Below, piece after piece: positions 27,300 through 41,500 of a DNA stretch of 64,000 nucleotides. Below the pieces are notes generated by a model. It did no database searches. It saw nothing but the letters and a program-made list of their open reading frames with translations, and was not told the DNA's origin. Origin of the DNA: Hirsutella rhossiliensis (taxonomy: Eukaryota; Ascomycota; Sordariomycetes; Hypocreales; Ophiocordycipitaceae); NCBI RefSeq assembly GCF_020360975.1, contig NW_025408682.1, positions 1,470,501 to 1,534,500 of the forward strand. The letters run 5' to 3'. The position numbers and the translations under genes were made by a program. Every line of letters starts with the position of its first letter. The stretch's first letter is position 1.

Positions 27300-30200
27300 T
27301 ACTATATAAAAAATAAAAAGACGCTAAACGAAAACTTAACCTTTAGTATAAAAATAAATAGAATTATAAAGTATAATATATAATTAACTATAAAGCTATA
27401 TAATATAAACGATATAGTATTAAGAAATAAGAAATCTTTAATCAGCTATAAGAAATTAGTCTCTTAAGCCTTAATATAATACTACGCGATAAAAATATAA
27501 AGAAATAATATTAATAATAAATTAAAGAAGAATACTTAAATAAAATAAATAAGGACTAAGTAAAAAATAAGGTATACTATCTATAAAAGGGCTATAGACT
27601 AGCACGATATAATAAGATCTAAGGACCCTATATATAGTAACGGTAAGCTATAGTAACTAAATAGTATTAAATATCTAAATCGTAGGATATTACGCGTATA
27701 TACTTTTAGACTATAGCGCGATAAGTAATTATATTTTACTTAAAGTCGTTAATCGTTACTAACTTATATAAAGATATAAGAAAGATCTATATAAACTTAT
27801 AAATATCGAAGGAGAGGCCTTTAACTATAATAACGGAATTATTAATATAAAGATTAATTACCTCGATATTAATATCTAAGGCTATAACGAATAAGTTAAC
27901 TTTAATATTATAGATATTAAAGAATATAACCTTATATTAAGACTTTTATAGCTATAAGAGAGTAACCTACTAATTAACTAGAAAACTAGCTAGCTATATT
28001 AAAATAAAGATATAAGTTTCTAAGACTAGTAGATTTAAAAGAAAGTAAAATTTTATAATAATTTAGCTACTAAATAGGATAAAAGAGATAACTATTTAAG
28101 TAAATTATTATAGGCTTTAGTAATATAAATAAAAATAGTAACTAAACTAATAGGTATAATAAAATCGATTAATAAGACTTATATACTAACTAATATAGCT
28201 ATATAACTTAGTATCTAATATAAATAAAATAAAGGATATAATATAAAGATCTAAAGAGTTATTACTACTTTAAGGAAAGACCTTAAATAAATTAATAAAG
28301 AGCTTAAGTTAAAAGAAACTAGCTCTTAAAAGAAAGAATAAAGCCTATAAGATAGAATAAAGAATATCCTATAAAAATACCGAAAATATAATAAACTCTT
28401 TAAAAAAGAACTTAAGATAAGGTTACCTAAATATAGCTAATAAGACTATAAAATTTATCTTAAGGATAGAATAATACCAACGTTTTATAAAATCTATAAC
28501 TTAAATAAAAAGTAACTATAAACGCTATACGACTACCTTAATAAGAATCTATAAAAGGGATATATATAAATATTAATATCTAAAGTAAGCTATCTAGTTA
28601 TATTTATTTTAAAGAAAAATAGTAAGCTATAACTAATTATTAACTATAAACGCTTAAACGATATTATAATAAAAGACCGAATATTATTACTACTTATATT
28701 AAAACTATAAAATCGATTATATAGTAAAAAATAGTTTATAGCCCTTAATCTTAAAAGCGCCTATAACTTAATATATATAAAAAAGGGATATAAATAGATA
28801 ATAGCCTTTAAAACGAAATTTAGACTATTTAAATATTTAGTAATACTATTTAGACTTATAAATATACTAGCTACCTTTTAATAAATAATTAATAATATCC
28901 TATATAAATACTTAGATATCTTTATAGTAGTATACTTAGATAATATCCTAATCTTCTTAGATACCTTAAAAGAATATAAAGAATATATCTATAAGGTACT
29001 CTATATATTTTAGAATATAAAGTTACTAGTTAAACTAAAGAAAAGTAAGTTTTATATATAGGAAGTAGACTTCCTTAGATATATAATCTTACTAAGAGAG
29101 ATATAAATATAATAAGATAAAATTAACTTAGTTAAAGAATAGCTAACGCTAAAGAATATTAAGGACGTATAAAGTTTCTTAGGATTCATAAATTACTATT
29201 AATAATTTATTAAAGATTTTAAAAAGATTATAGTACTACTATATAACTTAACGAAGAAGGAAAAAGAATTTATATAGGACGATAAAGCTAATAAAGCTTT
29301 CGAATATATTAAAACTATAATTATATAAGAACTAGTCTTAACTACCTTTAATTTAAAATAATAAATTAAACTTAAAACTAATATATTAGACTTTACTTTA
29401 AGAGTATAAATTAGATAAAAAGATAATAAAGGAAGACTATAACTAATTATATTCTACTCGAAAAAGCTATATAGCGTAGAACTTAATTACCTTATTTATA
29501 ATAAAGAATTACTTATAATTATTTAAGCTTTTAAAGAATTTCGATACTACCTTCTTAAAAGTAAGTATAAAGTTAAGGTCTATATAAATTATAAGAATAT
29601 CTTATATTTTATAATAACGTAATAGTTAAACGGACGATAGATTTAATAGGCTAAATACTTATTAAAATTTAACTACGAAATAATCTATAAAAAGGAATAA
29701 AAAACGGTTAAGCTAATACCTTTAGTCGACGAAGTAACTATAATATAAGGGCACCTATAGTAAAAGGATAGCTCCTAAAAATTAACGAAAATAGGAACTA
29801 CTAGTAATAATAGCTAAATATAATATTTAAAGTATAACTTAATAACTCGACTTACTAAAAAATCCTAAAATAAATAAAAGAATATAAAGTACTAAATAAA
29901 TATAATATAGAATATTTAGAGGTTTTAATATATAAGAATAAAATCTAGATACTACTAGAATTATAAGATAAAGTTATATAAGATATATATAAATATCTAA
30001 TATATAAATACTAAGGAATCTAAAGAATAATAAAACGGATTAAACGATAATATAACTTCTTATAGCTTAAGGAAGTAGTATAAAAAGTTATTAAAGAATA
30101 TAAACTTTATATATAAAGTAAAGCTAAATAATATAAACTATATAAAGAATTATAACCGCTACTAGTACTAGAGAAACTATAGGATTTAATAGCTTTTAAC

Positions 30201-31200
30201 TATATTATAAAGCTACTACTATTAAAAGAACTTATAACTAACGTTAAGTATAATAGTATATTTATTATTACTAATAGATTAATAAAATATAAATACTTTT
30301 TACTATATAAAGAAGTAAGTAACGCGGAAGAGCTAGTATATATATTCCTATAAATAATTATTAGTAATTATAGACTACTAAATAAGATTATCTTTAATAA
30401 AGAAAGTATATTTATAGCTAAATTTTAGTAAGCTCTTATATTATAATTAAGGACGAAATATAAGCTTAGTATAGCTTATTACCTATAAATAAATAGATAA
30501 ATAAAACGACTTAACTAAACGCTTAAATAATATTTATAATACTATATTAGCTATAAATAAAACGATTAAGTTAAATAGCTACTAATAGCGTAACTAGCTT
30601 ATAATAGCTTAGTTATAGAAATAACTAAGCTCTTACTAATATATACTAATTATAGATATAACTTAAAAGTATTTAAGGTTACTTAATAAGGACTATAAGT
30701 AAAACAAGCGATACTATAAGTAAATTAGCTATAAAAATTATATAAAGAAATATAATAAGAACTTTAATTTATTAGAGAACGAATATCTACTTACTATAAT
30801 CGGAAAAGATTATAAGGACTAATCTTTTAAGAGGGAGATATAGTCTACCTTATATAACGAAATATTAAAATAAAATAACTAAGTAATAAATTAGATTTTA
30901 AGAAACTTAGACTATTTAAGGTTAAGAAAGCTATTTTAAAGGTTAACTATAAACTTTCGCTACTAATAATAATATAGATATACCTAATATTTTATATCTT
31001 ATTATTAAAACTAGTACTATAAAACGCTAAACTATAAGATAAAATCGAAGTTAATAATAATTAGGAATATAAAGCTAAATAAATACTAGATATAAGAAAA
31101 TAAGATTAGTAATAGGAATACCTTATTAAGTAAAAGGGATATAAACTAAAAGAAAATACCTAGGAACTACTTAAGCACTTAACCTACTATAGTTCTCTAC
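27300..31200 (+). mobile_element. Ty3/gypsy chromovirus relic A
   Basis: Decayed pol on the plus strand, readable through many stops: protease-RT linker (about 28,380-28,550), RT (about 28,550-29,110; KGYI, NSKL-LIINYKRLND, ALNLKSAYNLI, and YLDNILIF at 28,933 where YLDD is expected), RNase H (about 29,260-29,740; FYSKKL, NYLIYNKELL), integrase (about 29,990-30,880) and a chromodomain-like end (about 31,040-31,190; EYKAK-ILDIRK, KGYKLKENT-EPLKHL). The gag part (27,300-28,300) is unreadable. No LTRs were identified. Every domain has several stops, mostly of the TGG/CAG/CGA-to-TAG/TAA/TGA kind. Confidence 0.8.
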
Positions 31201-33963
31201 TTTAATAGTTTTACTAGTAAAATCTACCCTAGGTATCGTAAAGTCGCTTAATAAACTAATAGCATTCTAATTAATTATATTAAATCTACCTATAAACTAA
31301 ATATCGACTACCGCTTTAAATTCTTAGCGCTTAGCCTTATTAAGGTTATCTAAGGAATAAAGGCCCTAATAAACTATCTTAGTACCCTTTATCTTTAGCT
31401 AGCGCTTTTAATAGTAAAGCCGCGCTAAATAAGCTAAGGCTTTATTTAGGTTAGCTTAAGCCTTTAATATTCGCTCCTTAGTAATTTCTTCTTCTTTATT
31501 TAATTAATTAGACTCTAGATTTATTTAGGATACTAGGAAATATATTAGCTATAAATAATAGGTAGGATAATAAAGTTACTTATAGGAGCTAATCGCTACG
31601 CTTAACGTATTATAGGAACGACCCCGCCGTATATATTTAGTATACTTAGAAGATTTCTCTAGTATTTTATAGCGGAAGCTATATAATAAATAGAAAGAAT
31701 ATAGTATAATATCGAAACTAAGACGATTAATAGACTTAGCTAAATAAATACGCTTAAGGGTCTTATAAGAACGATCCTTTAATACGCGACTAGATATACT
31801 ATTAGTAGTATATCCTAAGGGATAGAAAGAATAAACGAGGAATATATATACGCGCGATAAGGGTATATTTATATACGGCGGCTAAGGTAGTAATAAGTCT
31901 TACGGATAAGACTAAAAGGAGGGGAGATATTATATTATAACTATAGTTAGCGGGCTATAAGAGAGCTAGCTACGTTTACGTAATAAGGCGGCTTAAAATA
32001 ATAGTTAGGATAAGAAGTTACTTAGGCTTAGCTTACCTAGAGTATATATAAGCTAAGTAAGCCTTATATAAATAGATTACTACTTAAGAGCATAGCTTAC
32101 GAGTAAGCTATAGTAAGCTATAAAGGGGATTACGGCTAGGACCGTAATTTAAAGATAGTCTCTATAGGTATATATAGCTACCTACTTTTACTCCTTTAGA
32201 TAAATAGCTCTCTAGCTTTTAATATAGATCTTTATTACGATTCTATCTTTAATTCTAATTACCTAGTTATAGTCTATAGTCTATAACCTCTAACTTATTA
32301 CTAACGTAATATACTTATTATTGCTTAGACCACGCCCTATTATATCTACTAATATAAACCCCTCGATAGGTTTATCCTTTAAGAATAACACCGGTCGTTA
32401 TAAGACCCTTCTTATTATATAAAAAGTAGCCTTAGAATATAAATTCTAAGGCGCCTTTCTATCTCTCGCGGATATAGCTTTAAGTAAAGCGCTAGTTAGC
32501 TTTCCTCTATATATAATAGCCTTCTTATCGATATAGTAAGATAATAGAAGTCTTATCTAACTAAATTACTTTCTTTTAGTCCTTAAAGGTTTAATCTTAA
32601 TATATAAGATACTAAGCTAGTCGTTCTTTTTATATCTTTTTTATTAAGCCTAGCTTCCTTATTGGCTTTATCTTTTAAAAGCTTACTAAGCGGAGGACTT
32701 ATTATATAGTCGTTACTAAGACTAGGTGCCCTACTAAGCTTAGCTCGCTAGTAATATTAATATAGTTTTTTTCCCTTCTATATATATTGCGGCGAACCTT
32801 TATAAGAACCTTATCTTAGATTATAAGCTACTTAAAAGGATAGCTAGAATAAGGGGTATCTTAGAGCTACTTATCTTAAAGGGTTAAGGGCAGCGTATCT
32901 AGCTTAAAGCCGCGTTAAAGAGCTTATATATAGATATATTTAATTATTTTAAGAGGCACGCTAGTTAAGGCAGTAACTTTAGTAGCCGATTTCCCGCCGC
33001 CTTAAAGTATTATAATAAGGGCTCGAGTCGCGATATCTATTTTTCGCCTTATTATTATCGGGAATATTAAGAAAGGTAGAAGGGCGGCTACTATATAAAA
33101 TCGCGTATAGGGCACTCTATTTACTTTACTACTTCCTTTTTCCTTATAGGGTCTAATTTAATATAGCTAATAACTTTTAAAGGCTTCCTCTATAAGTAGT
33201 AAGCTTTTTAGCCTAAAATCTAAAGGTTAATACGATTAAAGGTAAAGCTCTTAATTCTACTTATATTAACGGCGCTTTTATACCCTAGATTAAGGAGTAG
33301 TTTTAGTTACTTAAGCTCCTAGCTTTATAGGCTATTCCCTTAGAATTACGCTTTAATATAAATAAGATAGGTATCCTCGAAGGCCTTAGCGATAACGGCC
33401 TTATACTAAGGAGCTTAGAGAAGAAGGAAACCCTTAAGAAGCGGCTTAGGTCGCGTTATTAAACTATAATAGTAAAATACGTCTTTATTATTAGCCGGGC
33501 CTTAAATCTTCTTATAATCTTTAAAGGTTAGGACCTTTAATATTAATAGTTCCTTAAAGAACTCGATTTTCTAAAGGATTAAGACTTTATAGCCTCTTTA
33601 AAGGGCTAAATAAGCGACTCTATTACGATTTAATAGCTTAAGTAGGTCTTTATCTTATAAATAAAAAGCTAGCTATAAGGTAATATCCTCTTAATTATAA
33701 ATAGCTATAAAAGCTATTAAACTAACGATTTTATATATAAATACTTCCTATATAGTATATATCTCCTTTTCCTACCTTTATATACTTTATATATCCTTTA
33801 ATCTCTTAATATCTTAATTTTTTACTAATTAAAGCTACCTACTAACGTTAACTTTAAAAAATCGCTTCTTTTAACAATATAGTATTAATTAGTAAGGTAC
33901 TTTTCCTTTACTACTATTATTAAGCTTAGTAGGCTAGCCTAACTAAGAAAAATATTAAAGAAA
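31200..33963 (-). pseudogene. Unidentified RIP-degraded gene relic
   Basis: On the minus strand, long stretches read as protein-like with only RIP-type stops (about 31,250-33,850), for example KALAYLARLYY and DPIRKKEVVK. I do not recognise the family. It may be a transposon-borne or host gene that served as target for gypsy C/E, whose left target duplication (GGTAG, 33,964-33,968) ends it. The same sequence should continue at 60,369. Confidence 0.35.
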
Positions 33964-33968
33964 GGTAG

Positions 33969-34154
33969 TATAAAAGTCTTTAACTATTATAGGTTATAAG
34001 CTTAAGCTATAGCCTAAGCTATATAGTTATATATAAAGGGCTAGATCTTATATATATATATATAAGCTAGCCGTATATAAAAGAGCTCTATATAGCTTAT
34101 TAATATTATTCTATAAATAGTACCTACGTATATACCTCTACCTACTCTATAATA
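33969..34154 (+). repeat. 5' LTR of gypsy C/E
   Basis: 186 bp, same family as 50,827-51,012, 57,619-57,804 and 60,176-60,363. It starts TATAAAAGTC and ends CTCTATAATA; the canonical TG…CA ends would become TA…TA by RIP. Confidence 0.85.
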
Positions 34155-34334
34155 GTATAAGCTATTAACTAATAGATCTAATAGATATCTCTTTAGAAAG
34201 GGTGCCGCTTCCTTAAAGGAGTACCCCGCTACCCCTTAAGCGGATAAGAAGTATCGTAGCTATCCTAAAAGCGATTAAAAGCGCGATAGCTAGTAAGAAG
34301 AATAAGGTTCTCGCTATACTAAGGGAGCCGTATA

Positions 34335-35026
34335 TATAAGAATATACCCTTATATTCCTATTTTACTATTATAAATAAATAATAGGTATAAGGAGGCTCT
34401 ATAGAATAAGCTAGTAAAAAGAGGCTCTATAATATAGTCTAAGGGAATAACCCTTAAAGATAAAGACCTCTACTAGATATTTATACCTTCCTTTAGGAAA
34501 AGCGGGTTAAGATAAGCCTATCTTAATAAAATAAAATATATATAAAATATATAAGTTAATTATAAGTAGAACGGATACCCTATTACTTATTTTAGCCTAG
34601 CGGTTCTAAAGATATCCGCGATATAAGAATAGGTAGGGCATAGAATATTCTAGTTAAATCTACTACTTACGCTAGAACCTATAGTCTTACGTTAACTATT
34701 ACGTTATAATTAGACTACCTACTAAGTTAGGAAGATATACTATAGATAAAGCTTTTTAAGCACTATAGAATATACTAGAAAGCTAACTAATTAGTCTACT
34801 AGTAGGCGAGCAATAGTCTATAAAAGACAAAGGATTTCCCTAGGAGTAGTAGATATAATAAGTTTATAAGTATCTTTTATAACGCTATTCTTTTAATATA
34901 TTATTTAGCCCCTTATATACTCGTTATAAATTCCGGACGAAATCCTACCCTATACTCCTTTAACCGATCTTTCCGCTTATATTATCGATTACCCGATCCT
35001 ACGCTTATTACTTATACCTTTTAATA
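34335..35026 (-). mobile_element. Solo LTR Z1 in gypsy gag
   Basis: 692 bp, an inverted copy of Z2 (35,733-36,429), starting TATAAGAATATAC. It splits the gag of gypsy C/E. The flanks GTATA and GTCTA agree at four of five positions, compatible with a mutated 5-bp duplication. Confidence 0.75.
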
Positions 35027-35732
35027 GTCTATAAGACTAGTATTAACCCCTATAACCTCTATAATACTAGTTATAGCGGTAGTACTATTAATATAAAAGC
35101 TACTTCCTTAGCTAACTTAAGATAGTAAGCTTAAGTCCTTTTACTTTTTTCTTAGCTAGCTATAGACGAAGTTTATAATAAATAAGAAATAGGGCTTAAA
35201 TAGCTATTATAATATAGCGTAGTATTTACTCCTTTATACGCTATTAGAGCCTTAGATATAGCGGATCTTTAGATTCTAAGATAAGGGCGGCCTTAAGGGT
35301 AGATATAACCTATAGGACTTCTTTTAATACCTTATATATATATTTAGGAATATATAAAAGTAAGAGAAGGTATAGGGTAGGCTATAGACCCTTAGGTAAA
35401 GGGACGGGTAGACCTTTAGCGAATTCCTCCTTAACTTTAAAGAGACGCTCTTATAAGTAGCGGGAACTATAGTATAAAAAGATAGCGTAAAGCTTATATA
35501 GTTATAGAACTTAATTACGCTAGCCTTATAGGAGCTACTTATCCTTATAATTATACTTACTAACTATAGTAAGTATATAAGCCGGTTAATAAAGGTAGTA
35601 TAGGGCTATAAGTAAACGCTATATTTTTAGAAGCTTTATAAGCGCACGCTATATAGCGGTAATAGGATTACTGCCCTTTTATAAGAGGAATAGCTAACTA
35701 TCGATATTAATAAAGATACCTTAATATCGGCT

Positions 35733-36429
35733 TATAAGAAGGTATAAGTAATAAGCGTAGAATTAGGTAATTAATAACGTAAGTAGAAAGATCGGTCGAA
35801 GGAGTATAGGGTAGGATTTCGTCCGGAATTTATAACGAGTATATAAGGGGCTAAATAATATATTAAAAGAAGAGCGTTGCAAAAGATACTTACGAACTTA
35901 CTTATTCTATCTACTACTCCTAGGGAAATCCTTTGTCTTTTATAGACTATTGCTCGCCTACTAGTAGACTAATTAGTTAGCTTTCTAGTATATTCTATAG
36001 TGCTTAAAAAGCTCTATCTATAGTATGTCTTCTTAACTTAGTAGGTGGTCTAATTATAGCGTGATGGTTAACGTAAGATAATAGGTTCTAGTATAAGTAG
36101 TGGATTTAACTAGAATATTCTATGCCCTACCTATTCTTATATCGCGGATATCTTCGGAACCGCTAGGCTAAAATAAGCAATAGGGTATCCGTTCTGCTCG
36201 TAATTAAACTTATGTATTTTATATATATTTTATTTTATTAGGATAGGCTTATCTTAACCCGCTTTTCCTAAAGGAAGGTATAGATATCTAGTAAAGGTCT
36301 TTATCTTTAAGGGTTATTCCCTTAGACTATATTATAGAGCCTCTTTTTACTAGCTTATTCTATAAAGCCTCCCTATGCCTATTATTTCTTTATAATAGTA
36401 AAATAGGAATATAAGGGTATATTCTTATA
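35733..36429 (+). mobile_element. Solo LTR Z2 in gypsy gag
   Basis: 697 bp with TATAAGAA…TTCTTATA ends (TGTAAGAA…TTCTTACA before RIP) and a perfect 5-bp target duplication CGGCT (35,728-35,732 and 36,430-36,434). Sister element D has the uninterrupted gag site ATATCGGCTAC. It keeps noticeably more TG/CA dinucleotides than its surroundings, so it may be younger or less mutated. Confidence 0.88.
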
Positions 36430-37674
36430 CGGCTACCTATATAGACCGAACTAAACGCGGTAGGAAGTTATTATTAAATATCCCTTATATTATCCTATAT
36501 TTTAAGTAGCGGGCGAAGTAAGTAATAAGTAAGGAAATTAGGAAAAAGAAGGCTAACGGCCGCTACTTACGTTATAGCGCGTTTATATACTTTATATTAA
36601 AATACCCCTTCTTTTTAGCTAAGCGGCCTATAGTAGTTTAGATAGCGAAGATAAAACTACTTTTAACCTTAAATAATAAAAAGGACTCCGCGCCCCTAAG
36701 CTTAGAGGAAAAAGAGTAGCTTTAAAGTAAAAATAGGCTCTAAAGCCTTAATTACTAATACTAGTAAAGGAGAAAGAGGAATTATCTACTTATATAGAAA
36801 AGGAGCCTACTTTAATATAGGTTATAATTAATAACTCTTTACCTATCGCTGCCTTTATAGATAAGGGCTACTAGTACTACGCTATAGTTAATAAGGCGCT
36901 TATATAAGAGATATAAGTACTAGTAGAAAAGATCGCCTTAAGGTAAGTAAAGGGCGCCTTAAGCGCGATAAAAGGTATAGTAATTAAGGGTATTATATAG
37001 CTAGCTATAAAGGTTAATAGTTACTATAAGCTTATTATAGCCTATATAATCCCTTAACTAGAGTTTCCCTTAATCCTTAGGAAACCCTAGTTATTATATA
37101 TAGAGTTATACTTAGTTCTATATTAAAAGAAGCTATAGTTTAAGCCTATATAATAATAGGTCTACTATAACGATAGTTCTATAGGCGTTAGACTAAGCGT
37201 ATAAGCTTTATACTTAGCCTAAGAAGTCCTTACCTCTATCTTTATAAGAACTATATAATAGGTAGAGCGGGAGGAAGGCTAAGTAGTAGCTAATATAGTA
37301 GTTTATATAGTTAGCTTAGTAGATATCGATAAGGCCCTTTAAATAAAGAAGCTAAAGTCGCCCTTTAAGCTATAATAGTAAATACTAAAGCGCTTTTATA
37401 ACCTCCTACCGCTATTTAAGTCCTAGGAAGTAAATAAGCTTAACCTATATAAGCTAGGGGTAGATTATAGGATCGTACTTTATATTAATAAAAAGGGGAA
37501 GGAACTACCTATACTGTTTAGACCGCTATATAGTATATTATATATAAAGCTACTAGTACTAAAAAAGACGCTAAAGGACCTCTTAAATAAGGGTTTTATT
37601 TAAGTAAGTAGCTTTAAAGTAAGAGCGCTAGTCTTATTTATATATAAACTAAGGGGTGGGATATAGTTCTATTA

Positions 37675-38253
37675 TTCTTAAGGTATATAAGTAAAAGCGG
37701 AATTTTAGGAAATTAAGGAATTATATAAGACTACGTAATAGAGAGGAAGAAGGAGTATAAGGTAGGATATTTAATAGAATTTATTAGTAATATATTAGTA
37801 TATAGAAGAGGTATTAAAGTTAATAATTTTTTCTCTATCTACTAGCGGACATACTATCTTATATAGACAGTTATAGCTAAACGGAAGAACCTTTTAGGAC
37901 TAGATTTAGGCTGCCGTATAGCCCTAAGACTAAGGAATTCCGTAATACCTTAAGTATATCTAGAAGTATCTTAGTTCTATTAATATTTGTGTTTAAAGGA
38001 GGTTAGTCGTACTAGTATTCTTAAGAGGTCTTAAGAGGTCTTAGCTAGTATTCTAGGCTAGCTCTATTCCTTCGATTCCTAATTATACGATAACCGGGAA
38101 CCTATTTAATATATAATAATATATAAAGTAACGAGCGATTCTTACTCTATAGGATAAGATTTTATCTATAATTAATATACTACTTATTAGCTTATATAAT
38201 CGGGAGAGTATATTATAGCTACTTTATTTATAGTAGGAACACCTTTCCTTATA
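37675..38253 (-). repeat. 3' LTR of copia A
   Basis: About 579 bp, matching 50,259-50,826 plus 57,805-57,819 with mainly transition differences. Confidence 0.85.
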
Positions 38254-38599
38254 GCCTCCCTTAAAGAGTAGATTTATATACTCTTTACTAATTTATTTAT
38301 AGTAGTATATATATAGGGTAAAAACCTAATTTAGGAAAACTATTCTTATACCTTAATAAGATATATAAAAACCTATTCTTTCTTAAGAAAAAAATCCTTA
38401 GGTATATACTAATAGAAAAACCTATAGTAGGAAAATTCTATAGTTATAATAATTATTTATAGGATAACCTTATATAATGTAAAACCTATTATTACTAGGA
38501 AAATCTTAATAGATAAAAACCTAGTAAATATTTCTCTAGGAGACCTAAAAAGGAAAAACCTAGTAAGGGAAAGATATAGAAAGTATAAGAAATATCTAA

Positions 38600-41500
38600 A
38601 AACCCCTTTTAATTACTTAGGAACTTATATTAAGGATAGACCGTCTCTAAATTTATAAAGTAATCTAGGTCTTAATTCCTTTATAAAAATATTAGCTATA
38701 TTATCTTGTAATTTAATATAAAAAACTCTAATTTCCCTTTCTCTTATACTAGTTTTAGTATAGTAATAAGCTAATCTTATATACTTAGACCTTTTATAAA
38801 ATTCCGGATTTTCTACTAATTTAATAGTAGTAGTATTATCTATTAAAATAGGAGGTATAGTATTAAGAATCTTAATAGATAGATCCTTAGTAATATTTTT
38901 AAAAAGTATATTTAAATAAATAGCTTCTTTATTTACCTCCCTAAGGCTAATATACTTTACTTAGTAGGTATAAAGGGTAATAGCCTTTTACTTAGAGTAA
39001 GCCTAGCTTATTATATTATTATATATATAAAAATAGTAACTAGAAAAGGATTTTCCGTCTATTAAATCTAACGCTTAGCTAGAGTCGGTAAAACCCTTTA
39101 TATATAGATAGGTAAAAGGGATATTATAATTATATTTAATCTTTAGGCTAGGGAATTTATTTAAATATTTCTAAATTATATTTAAAGCCTTAAAATACGT
39201 CTAGTCGGGCTTAGCCGCGAATCTAGTATAGGAAATTATAGAATATAAGATATCTAGCCTAGTAAATAAAGCTAAGTATAATAGAGATCCTATTTCTTTC
39301 TAAAATTATAATATACCTTCCTTAAAAGGTAATTCCTTTACTTTTATAAGCTTAAAGCCTACTATAGCGGGTAAATTTAAAGTTCCTAAACCTTCTTTAT
39401 TAAATTCCTTTAATTTATTTAAGGTATAATTTTCTTAGGATATATATAGCTCTTTATTCTCTCGGTTTATTATAATATTTAGACCTAAGAAGTCTTTTAT
39501 ATCTCTTAAGATAGTAAAATCTAGGAATTTAGATAATTCTTTAAATAATCTTTCTTTTATTATAGATTTAAAGGGCCCTATTATAGGAAAGTCGTCGACG
39601 TAAATTACTAAGGCTATACTATAGTCCTTATTTATAAATACTCCTTTATCTATTAAAAGAGGAAGAAATCTAACATTATTTAGTATAATTTTTAAATAAT
39701 TATACTAGAGCTTAGGACTTTATTTTAAGCTATATAATGCTTTCTTTAGCTTTGCTTTAATTTAACCGGTTTTATATAGGTCTAGGAATTTAGTTAATTT
39801 AATTCCTTTAGCTCTATAAGCTAATCTATATTTTAAATAATATTCTTTAAGAGCGTATTCTTCGTAGCCTATAAGAAGATCGATATATACTTCGCTATCT
39901 ATATCGGTATATATAAAGGCATGTATTATATCTATCTATAAAGCTTTAAATTCGTAGATAATAGCTAAAATAAGTAGAATTCTAATAGATTCGGGTCTAG
40001 CTATAGTCGAGAAGGTATCTAAGAAATCTAAGCTATAGATCTACTTAAATCCCTATATTACGAAACGGGCTTTATATTTTATTATATTATTTTAACTATC
40101 CTTCTTAATAGTATAGACCTAGCGGCCTCCTATAGCCTCCCTATCCCTAGGGAGGTAGGAAAATTCCTAAGTTTTATATTTAATTAGCTAGCTAATTTCC
40201 TTAATTATAGCTTCTTTCTAAAATGCTACTTTAGGGCTATTTATTGCCTATTTATAGGTCTTTAGAATTTTTAGATCCTAATTTTCTATACTAGCTAGAA
40301 TTAACTCTATAAAATCGTAGTTTAGAAATAAATTAACGTTAGGGTATTCGATATAGTTAGAATTAAACCCTTCTAGCTTCTTAGGTAATTCTACTACTAT
40401 TTTACTAGTAGTAGGAATAAGATTATTATTTAAAGACTGTTCTTTTATAAAAGGCAAGGGACTTTTATCTCTAGGTTCTTTAGTAGCTTCCTCTATAGGG
40501 ATATAGCTTTCTAGCTTATCTTTATTTAGAATATAATTAAAATCAAAGGTATTATTACTACTAGAAATTTCTAGATTTTTTATAAATTTATTTTCTAGTA
40601 TAGTAATATCTCTAGAGATAGTAATCTTTCTCTTAGTAAAATCCTAGATTTTATATATATTTTCTAAATAGCCTACTATTATTCCCTTAAAAGCTCTATT
40701 ATCTAGCTTATCATTAAGGTCTTTATTCTTATAATATATAAAGCTTTTAAAGGTCTTAAATTTATTTAAGGTCTTAAAGGGTAGTATTATATTATCCCTT
40801 TTTTTTATAGGACTTTTAAATCCTATCGTAGAATATAGTAAGCTATTATATAAATAGGTAGCTATTAAAACAGCTTCTCCTTATAGATATTTAGGAAGCC
40901 TAGTAGTAAATAAAAGAGCTCGTACTTTTTCTAATATAGTACGATTTATTCTTTCTATTCTACTATTAGATTCCGGCGTCCTAGGAGGACTAGAATTAAA
41001 GGTAATCCCTTCTTTTTCGTAATAGAGCTTTATTTTATATATAAATTTACCCTCGTAGTATAGTGGTTATATACCTAGGAAGCCTGCTAGCTATAACGCT
41101 AGAGTCGGTTCGAATCCGGCCGGGGGCACAATTAATTTTTAGTCGGACTAGTAGACTACGCTAACCTGCTTATTAATTAGCTAATTAGCGCTTCTAGAAG
41201 CGCTTATAAATACACTAGCAGTCTAGCCCCGCTGTAAGTGGGCCGGCCCGGACCTCGCTTACCCGGACCTAGCGACGAATTCGTTAGGACCTCCCCCTAA
41301 CCCCGGTCTAGGCCCCCCGACCGGGAAAACAAAAACCTAGGGCCGATACTAGCAACTCGATAAGTACGGCGCGAAGCCGGTGCGATAACCTAACTACCGG
41401 CCCGGCTAAAGGCCGGCATTAATAAAAAAATAGCCCGCTAAGCCTTACGGCGGAAAAACAAGGTAGAGCCCGGGAAGATATCGTTATAAGATAAGGTCGG

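Larger units (their letters stand above)
34155..37669 (+). pseudogene. Gypsy C/E gag-protease-RT start
   Basis: Decayed gag (split by two solo LTRs), a zinc-knuckle/protease region (about 36,600-37,300) and the beginning of RT (about 37,400-37,669; HIYKLGVDYRI-like, LPLFRPLY, KTLKDLLNKGFI). Reading frames are interrupted by many RIP-type stops. It is homologous, in inverse orientation, to gypsy D at 55,505-57,600. Confidence 0.75.

Noticed and set aside
26891..27383. Arg/Gly-rich ORFs at the compartment border
   Set aside because: Low-complexity GC-rich composition and frames running into RIP DNA; no support beyond length.
41049..41125. Functional tRNA gene
   Set aside because: Box A and box B are good, but the anticodon arm is irregular, and the segment is the head of a repeated 780-bp element with TSDs, so it is a SINE-like head.
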